Of a DNA stretch of 64,000 nt, positions 56,547 through 64,000 are shown one piece after another. The notes beneath the pieces are model-generated. The model saw only the letters and a list, made by a program, of their open reading frames with translations, was not told the origin of the DNA and did not search any database. The stretch is from Exophiala sp. HKRS030 (lineage: Eukaryota; Ascomycota; Eurotiomycetes; Chaetothyriales; Herpotrichiellaceae), in assembly GCA_023897205.1 (NCBI GenBank), contig JAHWDD010000003.1, positions 1,305,665 through 1,369,664 of the forward strand, read 5' to 3'. How positions within the stretch are numbered: position 1 is the first letter of the stretch; the number at the start of each line of letters is the position of its first letter. The position numbers and the translations under genes were made by a program.

Positions 56547-57911
56547 TCAAACATCTTGATAAGATACACTCCACTCCTTTGTGGTCTTGATGATCATCGC
56601 TTTGCTCCCGTCGCTGCCGTCACTCCTTCCACCGTTCGAAGTGACACTCTCGCTCCTGTTGCGTTCGGCCCGTGAATAGTCAGGAAACGATCCTTCTTTC
56701 TGTGCCTTGCCACCCCCGACACTCTGTACAATCACCCGACTGTTGCTGGTCAAGGCACGACCTATACTGTGATCCGAGGTGCCGTTCGCTCCTCGCACGG
56801 CCGTGGTGGTAGCCCCCTGGCGGGGGAGGTCGAGGCTCTCACTTCGGTTTTCGCTTTTGAGAGCCTGACCCCGCACACCACCACCACCACCACCGGCGGA
56901 TGCCGCAGCGACGACGCCGGCATTGCTCCGAGAAACCGTCTTGCCCATGAGGTAACTGTCGTTGCCGTATCCGAACCGGCCGTCCTCGGAAGCCACGCCG
57001 GAGAGGTAACCGGCCTGGATCGAGTCCATGAACGGACGGAGATGAGGCACGCAAGCCGAAAAGACCCCGAAAAACAGGTCGAGAATGGTGGCAATCGTGG
57101 GCAACCAAGTGTCGAACGTAATGTCCGTGCCGCGGTCGAAGAAGCGGTGGATCTCCGACAGGCGCCAGATCGTACACGCCATAGCCCCCAGACGAAATGA
57201 AAAGGCGAAGCAGACCGCGACCTTCTTTTTCGTGGCGAGGTGGAGGTTGTGAACGAGGAGGATGGGCATGGCCATGATGGCGACGTCGGTGAGAATGTTG
57301 ATGACTCCGACGGCGTCCCAAAAACCAACCTGACTGAAACATGTCTCCGTCGTGATCAAGTACGGATGTGGTAGGGAGCATTGGAACGCGCTGGCAAGGA
57401 GTGATGAAACGGCCCAGAGTCCAATGAATCCGACGAGGACACGCATGGGGATGCGGTGGTATGATTTGTTGGGCGCCAGCGCAATGAGGAGGGATAGTGT
57501 CGAGAGCTTTCCCAAGGCGATTGTTATAATGTACAGCATGTTCCATGCATAGCCAGCCTTTTGAAATCCTTCAAAGTCTTGCGAGGAGATTGTGGAGCGC
57601 AGTGAGCCGAGTCCATGGCTGACCTGGTTGTTGATCGCGATTGTGAAACCTATCGCAAAGAGCTGAAAATTAACGTCAGTCACTGCTGGTCTGAGATTAC
57701 AAGTTCCTAAAGAGCTGAAAATGCATACCATGGCTGTGGTAATGATACTATCCGTCCACATCAACCGTCGTAGGACCACAATCTTACTGACGAGGACGGT
57801 GATGACTGCCAGACACAAAGTCGCCAGCGAAACCCATGATACCAGATTCACAACTGGACCTTTCTCTGTAGCAGATATCAAGGGCACTCGGGCGACAAGA
57901 CCTTGATGCAT
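56547..57911 (-). CDS. Pth11-type seven-helix fungal rhodopsin-like membrane protein
   Basis: Fungal integral membrane protein of the Pth11/rhodopsin-like group (no CFEM domain here), often tied to surface or plant-signal sensing. Exons are 57729-57911 and 56547-57662, giving 432 residues; start ATG at 57911 (MHQGLVARVPL). Seven hydrophobic helices lie between residues about 15 and 280, including SWVSLATLCLAVITVLVSK, AWNMLYIITIALGKLSTLSLL and DAVGVINILTDVAIMAMPI. The family marks WDxVGVINI-like and WRLSEIHRF are seen, with a C in FQCSLPHPY. A Gly-rich run and a Ser/Arg-rich tail of about 130 residues follow. The 66-nt intron is a multiple of three without an in-frame stop, so a retained form would add 22 residues. 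Confidence 0.88.
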   Translation of the reverse strand: MHQGLVARVPLISATEKGPVVNLVSWVSLATLCLAVITVLVSKIVVLRRLMWTDSIITTAMVCIFSSLGTCNLRPAVTDVNFQLFAIGFTIAINNQVSHGLGSLRSTISSQDFEGFQKAGYAWNMLYIITIALGKLSTLSLLIALAPNKSYHRIPMRVLVGFIGLWAVSSLLASAFQCSLPHPYLITTETCFSQVGFWDAVGVINILTDVAIMAMPILLVHNLHLATKKKVAVCFAFSFRLGAMACTIWRLSEIHRFFDRGTDITFDTWLPTIATILDLFFGVFSACVPHLRPFMDSIQAGYLSGVASEDGRFGYGNDSYLMGKTVSRSNAGVVAAASAGGGGGGVRGQALKSENRSESLDLPRQGATTTAVRGANGTSDHSIGRALTSNSRVIVQSVGGGKAQKEGSFPDYSRAERNRSESVTSNGGRSDGSDGSKAMIIKTTKEWSVSYQDV

Positions 57912-60329
57912 TGCTACCACTGGTTGTATGGGCTGGATGTAAATATGTCATTTACTCTCACTTCTCCAAACCATGAGACATCGAGATTCTAGCAAGGCGC
58001 TCGACAATATCATCCGACCAAGAAAGAATACTTAGAGACTAACATCATCAGGATATGTTTGTGACCCTGTAGACCAAATCCCAAGGTGAAAACCAGACTT
58101 GGTTTAGGTTTTGAATTGATGGAGCAGGCGTTGCGACAAGATTTGCGATAGTCGTGTGAATAACCTGGCTCACACTATCTGTCCACTTGGCAAGGACTCC
58201 ATGAGCGAGACCACTGAGGGGGCAATTTTCTCTCGAAGAGACATAGTACTCCGTATGTGAGGCTTCTTCCCGCGACGGGAGGCTTGGAACATCTGCCGAT
58301 GAGCTTCATGAGACTAGAGGGCGATCCCTACCGCCCATGAATCGATCCCAAGCAGTCACGAAACTTCCTAGCACATGTTTGGCAGAAGCATCTTTCCCCT
58401 GGTGGCTGTTTTTTTGATCAAGGATTAGAAAAAGGTTGACGTGGGTTGAAAGAAGCTTCTGCGTTGGTGGACAGACCCGTCCGGCGCTGACATGCGCTTT
58501 TGGTGCTGCCACTAGACTTGATCAAGCAAAGAGGATCTTCCCAAGTCTCATCCCAAACCACCCGAGTTTCTCTGGGGGACATGGGAACCGCTGCTCTGCC
58601 GGGGGATGCGCGTGTCTAGCGTTGTGACTCTCGGAGGATGATCTTTTGGTTGACTGTGATCACCACCAATGGAAGCCAGACCAGGCATCCAACGTCGCCA
58701 TATCCATGCCGGCGAGGCGCTACCGGTGAACCGACCCCTCCAACGAACCCCGGTTGCCTTATCACCTTTGTTTGTTGGTCTAGTACGGAGTAGATTGAGG
58801 GCACAATCCCGACACACCTCATGTGTGGTTGTATTGCCACCTGCCTCGTCTGTGATGGGCTGTCACAATGTCTTTGGTTGACATGATCCATGGTGTTGAT
58901 TAGGATAAATCTCCGGACTGCAAGGAATCTGGTCTAGAACGAAGCCCTCGAGAGAATGCGGTTGTTCTGGTGGCCTATGCAACTCCCTTTGACCATTGGC
59001 GTACTGTCGCACTTAGAGAATATAGCCCTTGACAAGCAATATGCATCTTGTCAAGGACGGCACAATTCCATTGACAAGCTCTCCATCGCTTAAGGAATTA
59101 GAGTTGAACCACACAGAATACGTGCATGACTTTGCTTTTTTTCCTGACCTACGCAGATGTGAAGAAGATGTGGCTGCGTGACAGGGGTTTCATCACATTA
59201 CAATTCCTTGCAATTGGTGCGTTGGTGCTCTACCCTCCCTGTAAGACTCCCACTAAAACTTGGTATCGCTGCACTAAGTGCTCTGGGTTGAGATTGCTGT
59301 ACGATCCCTGGTAAGTTACGAAGTAGTTGAGTGGAAAACAACAGGAAACGGCCTCCTTGGGTCCGTGTATACAAAATCAGCCTAGCTGTTCCTTGTCTCC
59401 CTTATCGTAGTGCCAGACTGAGAAAAACGACGTAAACTTGTCTCGGATGTGAGGATCTGGCCGTTAGGTTGCAACACGAAATTCGCTCCACGAAAGTCGA
59501 CTGATGGTTGATCCGAGGATGTCATGTGCATCATAATGGCACAGAGCCATGGGTTTCATGGATGAGTCGATCAACTTATGGGTATCTAGACCTTGCTGCC
59601 ACAGTCTGTGGTATTTGGAACATGTAGTCCGTGCGAGCAGGAGTTGGTCTGTTGAGAGATAATCTTTGTTAGGTCCAATGCTGCTTAAGCGAACTGCAAC
59701 AGTGCATTTCCGGTCACATCAATGAGTTGGCCAGCCTTCAGAGGACCAGGGCCTTCATTTCCTCCTCGATTGACACCCTGGTTTCCAGTAACAACTGTGC
59801 TTAGTAGCCACGCTAGGCAGGTTTTCGAGAGCTGAGAACTTGGATGGTCCACCCTTTCCTATGTCTCGTGTTCTCAAGCTTTCTGGTTGAAGTCAAGGCA
59901 CACGCAAGTCCCGTTCGGGTCAATGCTGATGGTCAGGTGAGACTCATGAACGACATGCAGTAGACATGAGAAGTACCCTTGACCCTGCTAGCCGATATTG
60001 ACTTTCACTTGTCGTACTCTGCCTGAGCATGAGATGAGGTACACACGAGACACATGGGCCGTGATCCACTCCGGCGTGGCGCACTTCCATCCATCTCAAG
60101 CTCCTTTTTAACTGACATTGTAGTCATTGGTCCAAAGAGCTAGATCTACCTCCTTACCTCTTCGTTTGATAACTGCTGCTGGTCAATCTCTCTTTTATCG
60201 AATTCTCGACAATTGTGCTGAGCGTTTGTCGGTCATTGTTTGCGTCTTCCGCAGAACAACTGAATCGTGTTCTATCTCTCCTGAAACTGTGCGCGAAGAA
60301 GAACTGGTTTCCACTTCGAAAACGGTGCA
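57912..60329. other. 2.4 kb intergenic, no gene seen
   Basis: Divergent gap between the Pth11-like gene and the permease. Short frames (58436-58891, 59126-59314) have no recognisable domain. Exact copies of the dispersed 9-mer at 58247 and 58784. Confidence 0.6.
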
Positions 60330-62141
60330 ATGGACAACGCATATACCATGAAGAGTGGTAGCAGATATGCGCCTGAGATTCATCATTCCAGAAGCTCGTC
60401 AGATGGAATGCAAAATGTCGAAAAGTCAATCGACCGAGATGAGCAAGAAATGGCGAGGCTCGGAAAACGCCAGGAATTGCGAGTATGACTTCAGCATCTC
60501 CCGCATTGACCAAGTTGACATGTAGACAGCGAAACTTTGGCTTTATGAGCATGCTTGGATTTTCTTGCACGCTTATGATAACATGGGAGGGACTGCTGAC
60601 GGTCTTCGTCTATGGACTTACTGACGGCGGTCCCGCCGGACTCGTGTATGGCTATCTCTTCTGCTGGCTGGGCTATTTTACCGTTGTGGCTTCCCTGGCC
60701 GAAATGGTGTCGATGTGCGTGCTGATCTCGATACCATATTGATGTTGCTAACTCTGACAGGGCACCGACGGCAGGTGGCCAGTATCACTGGACATTCCTC
60801 TTTGCACCAAAGTCGTGTCGCAATTTCCTTTCCTTCGTCACTGGTTGGCAGTCTGTTCTTTCGTGGCAAGCTTGTCTCGCATCGGCCGCTTACCTGGGTG
60901 GCACAATCATTCAGGGATTATTGGTGCTCAACTACCCGAATTATGACTTCAAAAGATGGCATGGAACTTTGCTGCTTTTTTCAGTCATCTTGTTGGCCTT
61001 GCTCTTCAACACCTACCTTGCAAAGCAGTTGCCCAAAGTCGAGGGAGCAGTCTTGATTGTGCATATTGTTGGATTTTTCGGAGTCCTCATCACTTTGGTA
61101 TACCTTGCACCACATGGGACTGCACACGACGTATTCATCAAGTATCTCAACTCGGGAGGATACAACAAGGGAACCTCATTCTTCGTGGGCCTGATAACAA
61201 CTGTGTTCGCATTTGTGGGAGCAGATGGAGCTATACACATGTCTGAAGAGATCATCAATGCTTCCACGGTTGTACCGAATTCCCTCGTAGCCTCAATCGG
61301 CCTGAATGGGGTGATGGGATTTGCCATGCTGATCGCTATTCTCTTTTGCATTGGAGACATCGACAACGCCCTTTCTTCGCCAACGGGGTTTCCCTTCATT
61401 GAAATCTTCCGTCAGGCTGTCAATACCAATGGCGGAGCTACAGCGATGACTGCCATTGTCTTGTCTCTGATGATTTTTGCAACTATTGCGGTATTGGCGG
61501 CGGCCTCCAGGATGGTGAGTCTAACCAGCATCTCCGATTCCTTTGTTGCTCCTTTCAGTTCTGACGGGTAGTAGATGTGGGCTTTCTCCCGGGACAATGG
61601 GTTACCTGGTTCGCGTTATCTGTCTCGAGTTGAGCCTCGAACAAAGTTGCCCCTGTACACAGTCGGACTTTCAGTCCTCATCACCATGCTGTTGGGTTTG
61701 ATCAACATCGGCTCCAGCGCAGCGTAAGTACTATCCCTGAAGGTCTCACTCAAATGCTGAACTTGATGCAGCTTCAATGCCGTTGCCTCGCTCGTTGTCT
61801 CGGGCTACCTCTCAAGTTATACCCTGCCAATGATTTTGATACTGCACAAAAAGATCTTCAACCCATCCTCCATCCATTATGGGCCATGGACCTTGGGGCG
61901 ACCATTTGGTATTTTTTGCAACATTTTCGGACTCTGTTGGATCGCGATCGTTATGGTGTTCAGCTTCTTCCCATCCGTCCGTACGGACCTGACTCTGCAG
62001 ACCATGAATTGGTCTTGTCTTCTGTGGGGGGGTACCATGATTATCGGAATCACCAGCTATTTTGGATATCTTCGAGGCCGTTATAATGGTCCAATTGTTG
62101 AAAGGGACATTATTGACCAAGTTCATGGAATTGGAGCGTAA
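60330..62141 (+). CDS. amino acid/choline permease (APC superfamily), five exons
   Basis: Twelve-helix plasma-membrane carrier of the fungal amino acid/choline/GABA permease (ACT) group. Exons are 60330-60482, 60530-60714, 60761-61514, 61575-61723 and 61772-62141, giving 536 residues. A charged cytosolic N-tail ends KRQELRRNFGFMSMLGFSC, the family entry to helix 1. EMVSMAPTAGGQYHW (first loop, spanning intron 2), the helix with FVGADGAIHMSEE and AASRMMWAFSRDNGLPGS follow. The start is the first of several in-frame ATGs. The first intron is 47 nt (gtatga...agacag). Substrate could be GABA, choline, an amino acid or polyamine. Convergent with the GFA gene, 92 bp apart. Confidence 0.94.
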
Positions 62142-62233
62142 CGACCGAGTGAAGGATCGTCCGTATCTTGGTGGGCTCTAGCCTCTACGCATTGGCATCC
62201 ATGGCCCTCGAACTTCATACCTTTCTCAAGAGA

Positions 62234-62809
62234 TCAATAACTTCCACAATAATGAGGTCTGTCCCATCTTGGATCCTTCTCCTTCTCAGGCTCACTCCGA
62301 CCATCAAAATATTGCACTCTCTTCTCCTCAGTAAGAATACGTAGATCGAAGTCCTCTCTAGGGTCCATCGTAGTACCGTTGACTGCAACATATGGTTCTG
62401 TGTCCTTGTCTCCATCCCACTTCGCCCGCCAAACCGTTCTCTTGCCTCCTTTGTCGTCATCCACGACATCGATTTCGCCCTCACCACCAAAGGTCAAGCA
62501 CCGCACTCCACATTTGGGGCAGAAGTAATATTTCCGTTTCATCTCGTAACATTGGTAGGTACTCAGTTCTTTATCTGGTTCAAGTGGTGAGAGGAGCATG
62601 AAATCGTCTCGAGCATGGGCCGGATGAACGTGAAAGAAGTTCATTTTGTGACACGTGCTGCAGTTACAGCGGTAGACTTCTTGTTGGAGTGGGCGTGGTG
62701 GGTTCGACGACGAGAATGGATGCGGGAGGGTGAGGAAGATGATGTACTGAGTCAATCCGCAGTGACACGATCCGCGACATGCTTGTCTCTTGGGCGCTGT
62801 CTCTGCCAT
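62234..62809 (-). CDS. GFA-domain (CENP-V/glutathione-dependent formaldehyde-activating) protein
   Basis: Intronless, 191 residues; start ATG at 62809 (MAETAPKRQACRGSC). Two zinc-binding groups of the GFA fold are visible: GSCHCG (residues 14-19), CNCSTCHK (about 48-55) and CPKCGVRC (about 97-104). Such proteins were named for glutathione-dependent formaldehyde handling, but many fungal members have no shown substrate. No signal peptide. Its 3' end meets the permease 3' end tail to tail. Confidence 0.92.
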   Translation of the reverse strand: MAETAPKRQACRGSCHCGLTQYIIFLTLPHPFSSSNPPRPLQQEVYRCNCSTCHKMNFFHVHPAHARDDFMLLSPLEPDKELSTYQCYEMKRKYYFCPKCGVRCLTFGGEGEIDVVDDDKGGKRTVWRAKWDGDKDTEPYVAVNGTTMDPREDFDLRILTEEKRVQYFDGRSEPEKEKDPRWDRPHYCGSY

Positions 62810-63719
62810 TGAGAAGGACGGTGGAAAGGGCGGTCTTGGAGTGAGTTCCGTAGGGAATCAGAGTGCGAGGCGCGATAAATATCTACGAGTGAACTTTGCA
62901 CTCCGATCGTGTGCCAGACGGTAGAGATAGAAAGGTGGCGATAAGAGAGGAGCAGCAACTTACTTTGGTCAGGATGAAGATAGACACCAACGCGATGTGA
63001 CGATACACGGACACGCTCAACATTAACCGCGACAATGCATGTATTTATTTATTTTGCCTATTACACATACACCATACTCCGTATGTATACCTTCATCTCC
63101 CAAATTGATCACCATAAGCACAGTACACTATATCCACTATAGATTGCTGCTACGCCTGTTCCTGGCGCTACTCACCACGCAGGGAGTTTCTGATACATTC
63201 CTTTTCACAAGTTAGCACAGGGATCTCGATCACACATTGCAGTATGCGCACAACTCTGGAAGGAATAAACAATTTTCTCAAACAACATATGCCCGTTCTC
63301 AGACATGACAAGTTTCCCATAATACCCAGATGTTTACGCGTACACTGGGCACTGAGCACATTGGGTTTTTTTCAATGCGGTCGAGTATTGGCGAATTGCA
63401 TCTTGTGTGGATTGACAATGTTTCAGGAGAGCGAGGATCAATGGATTCCAGTGGAGCATCAAGACACAGATCATCCCTGGATATTCTGGTTGTCTGGCGC
63501 TCGTTGCTCAGAGTGACATGCCTCATCCCTGAACTTCCCCATGTGCACCTTGTTTCCTCTGACTCCGTAACGTGATTGCCCACCACATGCCGTGGGTGGC
63601 TGTGGTGATTGAGGTGAGTGATTGAGTGATTGTGCCTTCCCAGGCCACTGTTTGTGTCTCGGATTGTTTTCTATTTGCCTCCTCAAGTCTTGCAATGTCG
63701 ATGTGCCTCTCTCAAAATC
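62810..63719. other. intergenic, no gene seen
   Basis: 0.9 kb between the GFA gene start and the right-edge frame. Short overlapping frames on both strands (63244-63586) carry no domain. Exact TACTCCGTA at 63075. Confidence 0.5.
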
Positions 63720-64000
63720 ATGCGACGCAGCGATTCCTCACTATCAAATACGGATGAGTCTCGAGTCGGTCTCCTGGACGAGAAACACGACCACTTTCAT
63801 GACGATCGAGCAGCCCAACGTTCAACATCGACAGCTTGGCTGAAGAATCCGCCAGCCAACAAGATCCTCCTCAGTTGGCCATGTCTTCCCTTCCGGCACG
63901 TTGGTCGATTACTCGGTCATATACTACAGATATTGCTGCCGAGTTTTCTTCAGCCTCGCCAGCAACATACCTCTGGCAAGAGTGACAGCCTCCCACCAAC
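63720..64000 (+). CDS. partial gene running off the right edge
   Basis: From ATG 63720 an uninterrupted frame of 93 codons reaches the window end without a stop. It starts MRRSDSSLSNTDESRVGLLDEKHD, an acidic, serine-rich and likely cytosolic tail, then has a more hydrophobic segment near residues 65-80 (HVGRLLGHILQILLPSFLQ). That layout fits a short N-terminal tail followed by a membrane anchor, as in fungal type II glycosyltransferases, but no catalytic motif is in view, so function is open. Confidence 0.4.
   Translation, partial: MRRSDSSLSNTDESRVGLLDEKHDHFHDDRAAQRSTSTAWLKNPPANKILLSWPCLPFRHVGRLLGHILQILLPSFLQPRQQHTSGKSDSLPP

Noticed and set aside
56762..57546. Long frames on both strands within the Pth11-like gene
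   Set aside because: Shadows of a GC-rich coding exon; they lack domains.

Overview
This window is nuclear DNA of a filamentous ascomycete (Pezizomycotina). The evidence is short GT-AG introns with CTAAC/CTGAC branch sites, a spliced cytosolic ribosomal protein gene, fungal-only families (HET-NACHT-ankyrin, Pth11-type rhodopsin-like receptor, small four-helix membrane protein), long intergenic gaps and single-gene transcription units on both strands. I cannot name the order or genus from sequence alone. Coordinates given for spliced genes span start codon to stop codon; exon boundaries are in the evidence.

Layout. 1-6.6 kb is gene-poor and holds frameshifted gene remnants. 6.6-9.7 kb carries a divergent pair, alpha-acetolactate decarboxylase and a bacterial-type catabolic acetolactate synthase, which together would make acetoin from pyruvate in the cytosol. 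Next come a PTEN-like phosphatase, a multicopper oxidase (laccase type) and a short-chain dehydrogenase (9.8-16.2 kb). 19-36.3 kb is mostly housekeeping: a conserved disordered nuclear-looking protein, a type I pyroglutamyl peptidase, a MadBub-type spindle checkpoint kinase, a small membrane protein, ribosomal protein eS4 and aspartate-semialdehyde dehydrogenase. 36-42 kb is sparse, with a tiny MGC-starting protein, an isochorismatase-like hydrolase and a fragment copied from the sugar transporter that follows at 42.3-44.5 kb.

47-53 kb is an NLR (STAND) locus. It has a wrecked NB-ARC gene on the minus strand, a large HET-NACHT-ankyrin gene on the plus strand whose first HET codons are knocked out of frame by an apparent single missing base, nearly identical tandem ankyrin units, and a frameshifted tetratricopeptide relic directly after its stop. 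The rest (53-64 kb) holds a MetE-like methyltransferase, a Pth11-type seven-helix protein, an amino acid/choline permease, a GFA-domain protein and an open frame running off the right edge.

Across the intergenic DNA the 9-mer TACTCCGTA/TACGGAGTA recurs exactly ten times and never falls inside a predicted coding exon.

The most interesting parts are the acetoin gene pair (a transfer candidate with fungal introns) and the NLR locus, where repeat homogenisation, domain relics and a possible inactivating frameshift lie within 6 kb. No rRNA, CRISPR, intact transposon or convincing tRNA was seen.
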